This document shows, one piece after another, positions 22,501 to 34,174 of a DNA stretch of 64,000 nucleotides; position 1 is the stretch's first letter, and every line of letters starts with the position of its first letter. Source of the DNA: Timema cristinae. Taxonomy: Eukaryota > Arthropoda > Insecta > Phasmatodea > Timematidae. Location of the stretch: NCBI GenBank assembly GCA_039000515.1, contig JBCFYV010000100.1, positions 32,662,421 to 32,726,420 of the forward strand, given 5' to 3'. The notes below the pieces were generated by a model. That model saw only the letters and a program-made list of their open reading frames with translations. It was not told where the DNA came from and searched no databases. The translations under genes and the position numbers were made by a program.

Positions 22501-23672
22501 ATAGTAGTAAAAATAATTGACGTAGAGATAAGATGAGGAAAATATTATTTAAGTTCAAATAAAGGAAACCATATTAAGATTCGTGTCCAAATATAAACTC
22601 ATCCTTCGACGGTGACCGAATTATTGTCTAACGCCTTAAACAAGTGAAAAAAAATGTTATTTTAATGTTTCAAATATATTGTATAAGGGGTAAGGAGCCG
22701 AAATAATTGGATGATCAGTAGCTTGAAAATTTACCTTTTAATTGAAAATTAAATATTCACTAACTAAATAAAAGCAAAAAAAAATATTTTTATCCTGAAC
22801 ATTTTTTAGGCGTATATTTTATAAATTCTCTACAACTTAGGCTATTTGGTTTGGTCATGAAAATGGCCTTTAGGAGTCTTTGTTCTAGATTGTAGATTTA
22901 AAAGTCCACGGAAGTATACGTCAATCTAGAAAAGGAAAAGGTCATTTTAAAAAGCAAATGTTTTTCAGGCACAAATATTAAAGTGACATATAAACTAATC
23001 AGAGGAAGAGGGGAACTGCTATCACCAAGTAAACTAGAGGCCTCATAAGGTGAACTGTTAATTTTCTTTCCTGTCTTTTGATTGTATACATTCATTGGTG
23101 TATTAAGTGTGTTTAGAGCTTAGAGCTTAGAGCTTAGGTGCTTCAAGTTAAGATGCAACCCGCTTCAGAAAATAGTTTTGAAATCTCCAAGTAGGCAACT
23201 TCGTTAAAAGATACTAATATAGAGAAGAGCTACCAATTTACTATTCACATATTATTCTACAGCAGAGCTACGAACTTAATGACTACTAATTAGATTAGAG
23301 TTGTTCATTAGCTTATATCATGGCAGCTGCTACATTTCTAGTGTAACTAGTAGCTCATGGGTGACTCCATTGTGAATGAAAGAGTGGGCCAGATTAATTT
23401 TATTTATTCTACTCAAGGGAAAGATTTTAAATTTTATTGATTATTTCTATGTTATTTATGGCCTACCTTCAATGCCAACACGAACCTTTATTTTCATTAA
23501 TTATAATCAATCGCATTTACAAGCTGTGGAATAAAACTGAGTGACTACCGAGGCGTAGAATAAATATTAGAAATTTATAGAAGTGATTGATTCTCCTTTG
23601 ACTCGTGTCGAGAAAAATGTCATAATTTACACTAGAGATATATATATTAAGTGTGTTGCTAAAATTATACAT
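22501..23672. other. Unique AT-rich sequence, no gene seen
   Basis: Includes a small tandem of three ttagagc-type units at about 23,112-23,138. No other repeat family or coding signature. Confidence 0.45.
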
Positions 23673-24136
23673 AACTAGATAGCTGTTGCCCGCGGCTTGG
23701 AAGTTGATTATATACAAATACGAAAATATGCATATGTATTTACAGATTAATTTAAAATATTACGTTACGTTGATGACCATAACTTGACCTCAGATCAAAA
23801 TAATTCAAGTCCGATACAAATTTTCACACCCTTTTTCATCCCTTATTAAATAAAATCTCCAAAATTCCTGAAACACGTATTTATTTGTTTTACGTCAATA
23901 ACCGAAATACAAAATTTTGTTTATGTAACTTTCCAAATGACGGACTTTCATACATATTATCATCCCCTATTTTGACCCCTTTGGGGTGGAATTTTCTAAA
24001 ATCCTTTCTTAGTGGGTGCTTACATAACAAAATGAATATACAGTCCGAATTTCATGCTTGTAGCCTTGATAGCTTGCGCTCGGCGATGATGAATCAGTCA
24101 GTCAGTCAGGACATGTTATTTTATAAGTATAGATGT
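23673..24136 (+). mobile_element. Dispersed element R, copy 1
   Basis: Ends are ctagatagctgttgcccgcg on the left and cagtcagtcaggacatgtta plus a short AT tail on the right. A near-complete second copy in the opposite orientation lies at 55,757-56,247. The ends (a CCCGCGGC block at one side, CAGTCAGTCAG at the other) are of a type widespread in arthropod genomes. I cannot decide between a retroelement derivative and another class. The 107-codon frame across it is not a recognised protein. Confidence 0.7.
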
Positions 24137-24397
24137 TTTAATAGCACCATTTTTTCTTTTCTTTTATTTAGCTTGGATGAATTGAACATTATTTATATAA
24201 AGCATTAAAAATTGTATCGATGAGTATAAACAGCTTCTATTATGATTTATTTGAGTTTCAACTTTACTTGGCACGGTAGGGACAATTTTTTTTTTAAGGA
24301 ACGTTGTTAATTTGAATACTTGCCCTACACAGACAACCAATGGGAAGCATTCAGATATGATATATACATAATATCTTTTAAGATAACATTTTATAAA

Positions 24398-24638
24398 CCC
24401 GCCTCGGTGGAGTAGTTGGCTAACGAGCTAGTTTCGTGTCGAACTTGACTGCCTAGGACGAGGAGATCGAGGTTCGAATCTCATTCGGGTGAACTGTGAG
24501 TGGTTTTCCCTAAATGGTTTTCCACTCTCCCTCAACGGCGGGTTCACTTCATCTAAATTCAACATTACCGATTCCTAACCCATTACAGTAATTAGTACTT
24601 AAGCGTATAACTCGAACGGGTAGTAAAACGTAGAACTA
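24398..24638 (+). mobile_element. SINE-2 copy
   Basis: Head cccgcctcggtggagtagtt, B box ggttcgaatctcatt, body with ccactctccctcaacggcgg and tail ctcgaacgggtagtaaaacg. No clear duplication was found and no (TAA)n remains. Confidence 0.85.
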
Positions 24639-25424
24639 GAGATTTCTATAAATGTCAACGTATCCAGGTCCTTTGAATTCAAAAAAGTGATTTTCGCGAA
24701 GCCGTCTCTTTGTACTTCAGACTAGAGCTGAAACCAGTTTAGCGATCGGGGTAAAACTAGGTATTTAGAGTTTTCATAAGATTCCTCACAAGGAGTTTTT
24801 GGAATTAGATAGCTAGCCCTAACATTGAGGGCAGTTTATTGAGGGGCAATTGAAGAAAAGATCGACTTTCTGAAAATCCTATCAAACAGTTTTAATTAAA
24901 CTTCTTATCTAGACACTGTTTAACATTTCAAACAAAATGGCAATTTTAATTTTCATATCAAAATTACTTTGAGTGGTACTTTATAAAAGTAGAAATTTTC
25001 AATTTTGAACATATTTCTACAACAATTTGAGATACGAAATAACTTATCATTTTAAGAGTGTAGTACTGTTAAATATACAAATCTTTTATTTGAAATATAT
25101 TTTTATAAAATCATTATATTCTGAGGTATAAGCAAACATTTATATTTTTTATGGAGCACTTTTAAATTTAAATTTAAATTTATTGTTGTTTTCTTTTGTA
25201 GACTGATTTATTACTCTTTTCTAAATGTTTCTTTAACATTGGGAATTATTTATGCTCGTTGGTTAAATATTTTTCCAATAATGAATATTATTTAAATTCA
25301 AATATTTTATGGATTTTTAATGAATGTCTCTATTTTAAGATTAAAGATATAGAGTCTGTGCGTGCACCTTACAATATTTTATTTTATTGGAATGGTAGAT
25401 ATTTGGCAAATATGTTTATAATAA
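24639..25424. other. AT-rich unique sequence, no gene seen
   Basis: Nothing recognised. 25,160-25,180 holds a short repeat of aaattt units. Confidence 0.45.
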
Positions 25425-25760
25425 TGACTCGCTGTGCTCGTTGGGGCTCCGGCCCCAGACTCCCGGTGAGTTTTCTTTGCAAGTGGATGTAAACTAATGT
25501 AATTCCAGAACTGTTTTTTTCTATAGGTCTTACCATTTAGCCACAAGTGACCTTTAAAGTTGCTCGGACATTTTGAACTTTTTTTCGAGGGTTAAAAATT
25601 AAAATTACAAATTAAATGTTTCAACTTTTTGGAATTTTCCCGTCGGTTACAGGCTATAAGCTAGAAGTTTGCCAAATTTCAAGTTTCTAGCTCATCTGGA
25701 AGTTGGTAAACATTAATGTCAGTGAGTGAGTCAGCCATGTGGCTTTATAGTAGTATAATG
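25425..25760 (+). mobile_element. Dispersed element of the GAGTGAGTCAG type
   Basis: Begins ctcgctgtgctcgttggggc with a GC-rich palindromic block (GGGGCTCCGGCCCC) and ends with catctggaagttggtaaaca, then gtgagtgagtcagcc and a T/A tail. Layout parallels element R (GC-rich end, GAGTGAG-type end) but the sequence is different. A possible short duplication, ATAATGA, borders it. Class unresolved. Confidence 0.5.
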
Positions 25761-27890
25761 AAATAAATAGCACACAGTTGAATACCATTTATTTACACGG
25801 ATTATTTGTCCAATCATGAATTAAGTGATGATTTGTGGTTGTGGACGTATTAATCATTATTTTAATGATCAAGTTAGTATTTTTTATTTGTTATTGATAA
25901 ATATGTAATTAATTTCAATGATATGATTAAAGCCCTCGCTAGTTTTCATGTATCAAATACTCTACTAATATATTAAGATCAAAATATATTATACTACTTC
26001 AGTAACAAAATATATTAAAAACCAAAACATTCAAAATACTCCCATTGTTTGGTAATATGTATTGATTCAAAAATATACTATGAATAAATTCTCGTTAATC
26101 CTATTAAATTAATTTTATGGTAAATTCAAACTTTCTAAACTCCTTTGTATTTATTGTTTATAAAGTTAGGACCACCCAAAGGATTCAGGAGGCCTAGGCA
26201 GTAGAATTTCGGAGGTAACCGTCTAATTAAGTCTTATTTTTGAGTGTGACTCATACTAAAATTAAGATTATAATATTTAACAAAGCTAATGTAGTGAGAA
26301 TAATATATAAATATATGATCAATATATAGAAATTTCCTTCTGATGTTGAGAACCTTACCAAAATTGCGTTAGGTAGAATACAAAGTAAAATTTTGCTAAA
26401 TGCCAATCGTTCATTGCCTTTCCTTGAGTCAGCGGTTCCAGCGTAGATTTCTGTCCACGGGATATCGTGACTAATTAGTGAACTACCCTACCATTTCCAT
26501 TCGAACAACATCGAATAAATCTCCACTGTCAGTTTTACAAAATAAATTAATAATAGATAGTTGTCAAAAACAATACTTGTCAAAAATTACCCTCTTGAGG
26601 TTTTGAAATTACTCGTATGATACTCTCTTTAACTCCGGTGAAAGATTTTTCTAGAAATAAATAAACGCTCAAAGTCATAATTATCAACACGAATTTAAAT
26701 TATTGTTATCCTTAGTCATCACATTGTTATGTATCATTTAGAATTAATTTGCAGAAAATTACGCTTCTGCTTTGTTCGAAGCCAAAGACTAATCTCGTTA
26801 AAATGGATGTGCAGCCAACCATACTCCTAAACTCGTGTACAAAATTAAATATCAATTAATATTCACCCCTTGAGACGCTCATTACAGCTTCACACTGTTT
26901 GACCTAATTTCGCTCACGGCATTGTGTTTCCCAAAGAATGTACATTACTAAGCACAGCGTTTGAGTGGGAATATAGTACATTCTAAACACGTTTGGTCGT
27001 AAACGCTGCCGTAGTCGAAGACTTCATGAATTGCCTAGGAACACGATAACTTTAACACAGAAAGAGAAAATAAAACTTTCTCTTTTGTATTTTGATCTGA
27101 AACGGGAAGGTATAAAATAAACACCTGGAAGAAAATAAATTGTCCCTTTTTAGACAAGTCTATAGTGTCTTACAAAATAGGGATAGGTCTGCGAAACTTT
27201 AGCTGTAGAACGAAAAACACTTCTATGAGAACTAGTAAAATTAGATTTTGATTACTAATTGCAACCAAAAACGTAAGAATATTTAAAAATATTATCTGTT
27301 TTTGACAAATATTTCTGATGAAATCACAAATATTATATATACATATATGAATCATGTTAATAAACTTGAATTGTACAGTCAAAGAAAGAGAAAGCGAAAA
27401 AATTAAACAAGTTTACGTCCATACTAGGATTTAATTGAATAAACCCATTACCCATGACTTCAATCAAAATAATACAGGGGGAAAAGGAGGAATGCCAAAT
27501 TTTAACTATAATGCTTACAAATGTTAGCCAATCGTGCATTTTAGATTATAGTTGAGAGGTCTTTGCCATGTTTAGATTAATTTTTAAAAAGTATTTGCTC
27601 GGGTTCTTATGGTGTCTGAGATATAAAAGTTGTTGTTTTGGAAAAATGTTTTTATATCCTCTTTTTCTCTTGTAGCCTTCATATGAGTAATTAATAACCA
27701 AATGTGTGTACTAAGCCTGGTGAGTGTTATTATTATTATTATTTCATTAAAAGCATCATTTTGGTTGGGACTTGTTTGGAATTTTTGCCTTCACTCTTGA
27801 TATACAAAAACTGAAAACATGTACACTCCGTTTATTATGAAAGGCCCGTTTATTATGAAAGGCAGCAGTGTTACCTTGATATACTACACC
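25761..27890. other. Unique sequence, no gene seen
   Basis: Mostly AT-rich. 26,750-27,050 is GC-richer with no open frame. Minus-strand frames at 27,170-27,539 show no recognisable domain. A short tct/att tract is at 27,730-27,745. Confidence 0.4.
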
Positions 27891-27965
27891 AGGGGTGGGT
27901 AACCTTTTTAACATCACAAGACATATAGGGTTAAAAATACCGGTGCGCAACTTTGGAAAAAATAT
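27891..27965 (+). mobile_element. hAT-like terminal fragment
   Basis: caggggtgggtaaccttttt closely matches the common hAT end of the form CAGGGGTGGGCAAACTTTTT. No right end was located, so the element is incomplete or its other end is too diverged. Confidence 0.4.
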
Positions 27966-28144
27966 CGAGCAAAAAATGTCAACCTTATATTTTTCATAGT
28001 AGTATAGTTGTAAATTGGTTATACTAGTGTGTTTTTATATTAGTTTGTCTGCGTAGGTATGTTGCTGGCCTCTGGACTACACTATGGTCCTATCTTATCT
28101 GTACCATAGTGGAATAATGCAAGATAAACTTGCTATACCTCGAA

Positions 28145-28350
28145 TTTGGTTGGAAGAACATAGAGGAAAATCACATATTTATTTACGGCCAACTTTGATA
28201 ACATTTTACTATATTTTTTTTCATTTTATAGTTATTAATAATATCTATCAAAGCTGACGACTGGAGATAACATGACTTGATGTATGACTATATTAAAATT
28301 GTTTTAGTTACTTTAGTAACTAGCTTCCAATATTCTTCCTACAAAAATCA
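28145..28350 (+). repeat. Dispersed repeat F, copy 1
   Basis: About 200 bp aligns in the same orientation with 59,605-59,815. Shared blocks are tttggttggaagaa, cggccaac, taacatttta and ttgttttagt, followed by ttcttcctac. Non-coding, no tRNA head or terminal repeats seen. The block after it (ccataccttacatggtaaat) resembles a segment at 34,840. Confidence 0.6.
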
Positions 28351-28689
28351 AACCATACCTTACATGGTAAATAAAGGAAATATCATGACACCACCAATCA
28401 TCATTTCTACTTATACTTAATTAAGTTACGATCAAAAGGATATGACTAAACCCCTAAATATTCACAAATATATCTACAGAATAATTTAATGCCCATATAT
28501 ATAATAGTGTTATGAAATATATTCTTATTTTTTAGCTATTAACACCAATTAACTAAGAATATATCAGTACATTTCACAAATATTACGTTTAAAATATATA
28601 TTTTGTTGAACATTCCAAGGTGTCGGTTTGTACTACCATGTTAACGTTAAGAATTGGTGTCGTTAAGATTTATCATTAGAACAAACATG

Positions 28690-28980
28690 TCGAGGTTTTG
28701 GCCTCTTAGGTAGCGTTTCAAGATTGTGGAAAGCTCGAACAAATAAATGATACATAGGTCGCTTTTCCCTCGTGTTCTCGTCGTTACTAATGACACGTGG
28801 TTTGTTGCCACGGTCATTGTGTGTCAGGTTGAAGAATGAGTGAGCAGCCTGGATAGAGGAAAGCTCGCCCAGAGGAATGTTGTTGCAAAAGATCGATAGT
28901 CAGCAGCACCGTGCACGACCGTTTCCAACAACAAACGAACAAAGATAAGCGACGGTACAGCTTCAAATGGGGGGGAAAAA
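28690..28980. other. GC-richer unique island
   Basis: Composition rises relative to surroundings. It contains CACGTGG (E-box-like), TGACACG and a short G run, but no open frame. Candidate conserved non-coding DNA; nothing more can be shown. Confidence 0.3.
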
Positions 28981-29124
28981 AAAATACCTCACAGTTGTTG
29001 TAAAAGTATTAAAGTTATTTATTATATTTTATAAGCAAAAGCCTTTCATAACTGCCGTATCTAACCTTATTCCTGGTTATATCATAATGTATGTACATCT
29101 CTATTTACACAATATATAATACTA

Positions 29125-29330
29125 GAACTGGTGGTCATGGTGTATGCAACGTCTTATATGGTCGTATTTGTCTTAATTAGTGATATCCAGGCTTTAATAC
29201 CCGGGTGGACAAAGATAAATGATTTACCACTATCTCTTTACGCAAGTGCCAGTGCATATGTCTAAAATCATACCTTTTTCATTGCTACACCTTTCATATT
29301 TTAATGTGATTAGCCTATATAGGTTTATTA
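29125..29330 (+). mobile_element. SINE-3 fragment, old
   Basis: Head-like gaactggtggtcatggtgta and a body with ctctttacgcaagtgccagt. Tail not readable. Confidence 0.35.
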
Positions 29331-29700
29331 TGACGTGGGAACAAAAAAACCTATAATAACAAAATACATAAATAATATTGTATAATGTGTGTATATGTGT
29401 GCTCGCCATTCGACAAACAGTTGGGTACGTAGTTCGTGAAGAGGCGAATATTCGACATTCGGGGGATGCCGCATGCGTAGCGTCACCTCTGGGCTATTAA
29501 GCGCCCGGGCACCACTTGTTATAGATTATATCTACCTTATAATTGAGTGAGCGACAGGTAAAAAAGTTGTTTTAATGAGTCCATTGCTACCATGAATATC
29601 TGAAATCCCGGGATACTGGTTTAATGGTGTAATCTGCCTGGGGGTTAATCCCTTCTTGGATTTTGCCTAGTTTTTGGACAGAGATTTAATCAAAACAACA

Positions 29701-29701
29701 A

Positions 29702-29733
<32 letters not shown>

Positions 29734-29966
29734 GCAGTACTACGTCTTACTACCCGTTCGGGTTAAATGCACTTACGCTAATGTGTAATGGTAGGGTGAT
29801 TGTGAGATGAAATGAATTGAGGACTACAATTTAACGTGGGATCCGAACCACGGTGGAGGCCGGCATTCCCCACATTCACAAGAGTGATCTGTCTTGTCAG
29901 AGTGAAGGAAGGGTTTGCAATCAGATAATTCTGTTCTGGTACCGAGGATTGGACCCTGGACCCCAT
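29701..29966 (-). mobile_element. SINE-1 copy, 5'-truncated
   Basis: Minus strand. (TAA)n at 29,701-29,732, hairpin tail, body and B-box region are present. The first about 50 bp of the head (A box) is missing at 29,966. Confidence 0.85.
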
Positions 29967-29984
29967 AATAAAAACAATAATCAA

Positions 29985-30225
29985 CTTACCCACTTTGGGG
30001 GGTCCATGCCTAACGTCTACTCTCGGATTAGATTAGACTGCCGATGACATGGGGATTGAGGCTTGGACCTGTACCGGGTGTACTGAGGGTGGTTTTTTTC
30101 AAAATGGTTTTCCACTTTCTCTCCACGTTAATTCTGGTACATTTCTCGACAAATATACTATCTCCATCCCTATTCTAATGTCGTAATTAATATTTGCGCG
30201 TAAACCCCAACTTGGTGACGTGGAG
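29985..30225 (+). mobile_element. SINE-3 copy, diverged
   Basis: Contains cgatgacatggggattgagg, gtgtactgagggtggttttt, a body block and a weak tail (aaccccaacttggtgacgtg). It lies back to back with the preceding minus-strand SINE-1. Confidence 0.6.
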
Positions 30226-30970
30226 GAAAAATAATGTCACTTCAACCAGAAAGTTTGGCTCATTAGCTAATGATGGAGTTAGACCACTTTAACTGAAAGT
30301 CGCCAAGCCAGTGTAAGCATGTGTTTCTTAAGTTCTGTCACGTTCGACGCCACGTGGTCTTTGGTTTTTTCTCTTCTGGGCATCCCCGCCTGCTTCCACA
30401 ACTGCGCTTTCAAAGCGGCCAGGCTGGTTCAACAGTTGAACATTAGAAAAAAAACACAACTACCTCACAAACTTTTTTCAATAATAATCCAGTAGGCTAT
30501 TTTTTTACGAGCTTGGCACGTCGGTGGGGTCCCTATGATTTCAAAGAGAAAAACTTCACACCTTTCTAAAAAAATATATATATAATATGACTCTACGACT
30601 CGTAGAAGTACGAAGTAAATAAGATTATATCTTGAAAGTTTGTTGAAACTTGAATTCAGCAGTTTCTGCGAAACTTTTTTTTTTTTTTGTAAAATTTTTG
30701 GAAAGCTTGTTTTGGGATACGGTTTTCAGTCTCTACTCAAATCATCTTCCACAAAAAAAAATTGCATCGCTATATTTGAGACTTTAAAAATAAGTTTCGT
30801 CAGAGGACTGTTTGGTTTGTTTTATTTTTAAATATATTTGAAAAGAAATTAACTCCAAAGCAACTGAGTGATGCTACAGCATTTATACCCGATTGCCTAT
30901 GAAAGACTTTGGTTCAAGACACAGTGGGATTGATGTTCATATAATAAGAAGCATGTGGAGCATGAATAAT
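30226..30970. other. Unique sequence, GC-richer at its start
   Basis: 30,300-30,450 is GC-richer and repeat-free (contains cgccacgtggtc). The rest is AT-rich. No gene seen. Confidence 0.4.
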
Positions 30971-30977
30971 TCGAAGT

Positions 30978-31618
30978 TCACTTTAAGGTGAGAATGTAGG
31001 GAGAGTGAAATAAGGACAGGGTTTTTGCAGTTTTTATAGCAAACCTTTTTTTCCAATATAAATAAAATATTGCTCCAGTAGGAACATAAAGTTAAATTTT
31101 CTTCATATGGTAATATTAAGTTATTTTTAATATTATCATGAGCATAGGGAAATATTTTAAATTAATAGAAAAAGTTGTCATTAAATTTAAGGACACAATT
31201 GACAGATATTCAAGAACTTTTGATATCACCATGAGTTTGATATTAAATTAAATATTTCTACTGGAGCAATATTTGATTTATTTTGATCAACATTATTTTT
31301 ATTTAAACTATTCTTAATTAATTAATTTATTTATTTGAGGTCTTTAACGTGCATTTTCTGAACCCACTGATTATATCAGCACACGACTTATTAACTATTT
31401 TAAACCTATAATAGACACAACATCCAATCCCCAGCCGTTAATCCATCCCTGTGGAAGGGGAACACAAAATTCATCAATGATAAATTCTTCGGTTATTCCA
31501 GGAATCGAACCTGAGACAGACACATGGTCGACTGAGATAAGGTGTCAGACGTTTTGATATAAAAAATGAAATAATAATACTATTAACTCTCGTTCCTTGC
31601 ACTTCCACCTTATGTGCA
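30978..31618. mobile_element. Fold-back element FB copy 2, with inserted SINE-4
   Basis: Left end TTTAAGGTGAGAATG, with arm blocks tgcagtttttatagcaa and aaataaaatattgctccagt. The inner right arm (cagatattcaagaacttttg, gatatcaccatg, tattaaattaaatatttcta) is followed by a SINE-4 copy. The outer right arm resumes at about 31,550 (ttttgatataaaaa) and ends acttccaccttatg. Confidence 0.7.
31330..31548 (-). mobile_element. SINE-4 copy inside FB copy 2
   Basis: Minus strand. Head at about 31,490-31,548 with B-box region opposite ggaatcgaacctgag and A-box region opposite gactgagataaggtg (tRNA-Lys/Ala-like, TAGCTCAGTCGG type). Tail opposite ctgattatatcagcacacga and ggtctttaacgtgc. It splits the right arm of the fold-back element. 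Confidence 0.75.
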
Positions 31619-31744
31619 ATTTCACGAGTTAAAATGTACACCTGTGTTAGATCCCTTACTATATTAGTTAAAACATCACATTAACATGTTAAGCAAAATC
31701 TCTATCCATCCTCCAAATTTAGAGTGTAGATCCATGTTTTTCCT

Positions 31745-32078
31745 TATTATTTTTCACCACGTCTTACCAATTATAAAGGCTATAAGGTTTCACCCCTCCC
31801 CCACACACCACTCAAATGGGTAAGGTGTCAGACTTCTGTGTTGAGGGTCCGGAGTTCAATCCTCAGTCCCGGCACAGATTTGTATGATTACCAAACCCTT
31901 CCTTCACCTCTGACAAGACGTGTATTAATTACAACTTGTGAATGTGGGGAATGCCAGGCCTCCACCGTAGTTCGGATCCCACGTTAAACTGTAGGTCCTC
32001 CATTTAATCTCGCGATCACCCTACCATTACACATTAGCGTAAGTGCGTATAACACGAACGGTTAGTAAGACGCACTGC

Positions 32079-32113
<35 letters not shown>

Positions 32114-32310
32114 GATAGGTAAGTATGAGTAAAGTGTAGCTTAGATTAAATTTCCCCGCAATTTATTGGAAACTGTTAAGGAAACCGTCTTGTAAAAATC
32201 ACACCCTCAATACACTCGTCCGAGATTCAAACCCTGACCTGTACGTCACCGGCGGCAAAACCAGCCTAGATGAACCTGACATTTAGTCTGTATACCTACC
32301 AGAGCAGGTT
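31745..32310 (-). mobile_element. SINE-3 copy interrupted by SINE-1
   Basis: Tail on the minus strand at 31,745-31,790 (caccacgtcttaccaattat). After the SINE-1 insert, body and B-box region continue at 32,150-32,310 (opposite gagattcaaaccctgacctg). Diverged. Confidence 0.55.
31815..32114 (+). mobile_element. SINE-1 copy, long-variant subfamily
   Basis: Head partly truncated (starts near aaatgggtaaggtgtcagac), then the full body and (TAA)n. It has an extra segment after gacaagacg (tgtattaattacaact) that standard copies lack; the copy at 41.1 kb has the same extension. It appears inserted into a SINE-3 copy, whose tail lies at 31,752-31,790 and whose body resumes after 32,115. Confidence 0.85.
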
Positions 32311-32365
32311 TCTATAACTAGATGACTAAATATGGGACATACGTTTAGTGACTAATATTGTTTTA

Positions 32366-32612
32366 TCACCGGCTTCAGTGGCCGCATGGTCCAAGGCATC
32401 ACCCTCGCAATAGACTAGACCACCGATTACGGGGTTCTAATCCCGGTTAGGTGTAACTAGGGAGGGTTTTTTTCCTAAATGGTTTTACACTGTCTTAACA
32501 AAAATTCGGGTACAACTCCTCTAAATTTAACTTTCATCCTTCCTTACACATTAGTGTGGGCTAATTAATGCAAATCCGTAAACCTGAGTGGGTAGTAAAA
32601 CGCGGTGTTAAA
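32366..32612 (+). mobile_element. SINE-3 copy, near full length
   Basis: Good head (accggcttcagtggccgcat, ggtccaaggcatcaccctcg), which resembles tRNA-Leu/Ser A boxes. B box ggttctaatccc-like, body cctaaatggttttacactgt and tail ctgagtgggtagtaaaacgc. This copy best defines the SINE-3 head. Confidence 0.8.
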
Positions 32613-33540
32613 AAAACGTGGTATTAAGTAATCGCAAAGATAGTTAGAAACTTCAGAGTTTTTTGTTGTATTTTTTTTTAGCGAATAGATACCAGTAGAA
32701 AATCGTATCAAAAATATTCTTTCGGCATAAAATTAAATTACATTGTCTGCGTATGTATTTTTAAATTTACAAAAGACACGCTCCTATATTAATCCTGTGA
32801 AAAGTAATTAAAACTAAACGGAAAATTAATTAAAAAACATGCCGTACACAATTTTTTTTTTTGTTCGACGATAGAATGTTTCACTCAAAAAGCAAAAGAG
32901 TAGATTATTCTTATTATGATTATACAAACGTTTCACCATGTAAATAATTATTTAATAACTAATTCAAACTCATTATAAAACTTCTACGTTGTTTAAACAA
33001 GCTAATAATATGTCTCTAGATATAAGGAAATGAAATGGCTCCATCAATTTCCTTCTTTGGATTACAAATTCAAAGTAAACGTCTCAATCCTAGCTAATGA
33101 AATTCTCCGTCCTAACCCATTTCAACCCCTTTAACTTTTTTTTTTACTGAGACATAACCTACCCTTAGCCTTCTTCCCCAGACACCCCTATCACCCCCTT
33201 CCCTTAGCCCCTCTTCTATTCTCCATCACTACCGGTCGTAACTCATGGCGCCTTTTTTGTTTGAAACTAGCAATTATCAGCTAGCGGCATTTAACTCGCG
33301 CACCGGAATTGGTTTGGCCGGAAGATGGGAAGCCGGGTCAGGGGAAAAGTTTATCTGATATGGAGCGTGAGTCTAACCAATAGCGTGACCTTTGAGTATG
33401 ACCCCAACCAAATAAATATAAAAAACATATGAGGTCAAAGAGTAGAACCCGTTTTGGTCATGTTTTTCTGTAATGGATGATTTTTAAGAAAGGCAAGCAA
33501 ACAAAATCTTTATTTTTTGTAATATATACTTAAAATTTCA
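32613..33540. other. Unique sequence with a GC-richer island at its end
   Basis: AT-rich to about 33,130. 33,140-33,440 is GC-richer and has a cluster of sites: ACCGGAATT, GCCGGAAGAT (ETS-like), ACCAATAG (CCAAT), TGACCTTTG and AGGTCAAAG (nuclear-receptor half sites in opposite orientations), then AAATATAAAAAA. Candidate promoter or enhancer; there is no transcript evidence. Confidence 0.35.
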
Positions 33541-33575
33541 CCACCACTAGCCATCCGAATGTTTACACAAATGTG

Positions 33576-33577
<2 letters not shown>

Positions 33578-33610
<33 letters not shown>

Positions 33611-33866
33611 TATTATTATTTAGCACCGCGTCTTACTAACCGTTTGGGTTATACGCTTTAAGTACTAATTACGCTAATGGATTGGGAATTGGGAAGGTTG
33701 AATTAGAAGAAGTGAACCCGCATTTGCGTGGAAGAAGGGTGGAAAACCATCTAGGGAAAATCACCCCCAGTTCACCTGACCGAGATTCGAACCTCGATCT
33801 CCCCGTCCTCGGCTGTCGAGCTCAACACGACTAGCGCGTTAGCCAAACTACGCCACCGAGGTGGGT
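33578..33866 (-). mobile_element. SINE-2 copy, full length, with TSD
   Basis: Minus strand. (TAA)n-like tract 33,578-33,620, hairpin tail, body, B box opposite gagattcgaacctcgatctc, head ending gccaccgaggtgggt. Exact 12 bp duplication CACAAATGTGTT at 33,566-33,577 and 33,867-33,878. It sits inside remains of a SINE-3 copy. Confidence 0.93.
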
Positions 33867-33878
33867 CACAAATGTGTT

Positions 33879-34060
33879 AACCAACCGAGTGGAAGATTTA
33901 ATTTATTGTAAATTCAACCGTATTTGCTTGAAGAAAGAATATGAGAGTATTTATAAAGGAGAAAACCTAAGTTCACTCGCACATGATTTGAACCCAAAAT
34001 TCTCTTTACCAATGAACCAGATTGAATGAGACTTTTTCTACGTGCTCATAGGTGATGGCA
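33879..34060 (-). mobile_element. SINE-3 fragment split by SINE-2
   Basis: Body block (accgtatttgcttgaagaaa) and B-box region (opposite gatttgaacccaaaattctc). The matching tail end probably lies at 33,540-33,565 on the other side of the SINE-2 insertion. Confidence 0.45.
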
Positions 34061-34174
34061 ATAATAAGTTGTTTTAGAAAGTACGTATCCCTTATGTGAC
34101 CTAAAAACAGTATTTTATTATCTTTGGAGTGTGGTATATTCCAATGTTGGGATGGATATACATATTTTTATTTT

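Noticed and set aside
23885..24208. 107-codon open frame.
   Set aside because: Lies across dispersed element R and is not preserved as a frame in the second copy.
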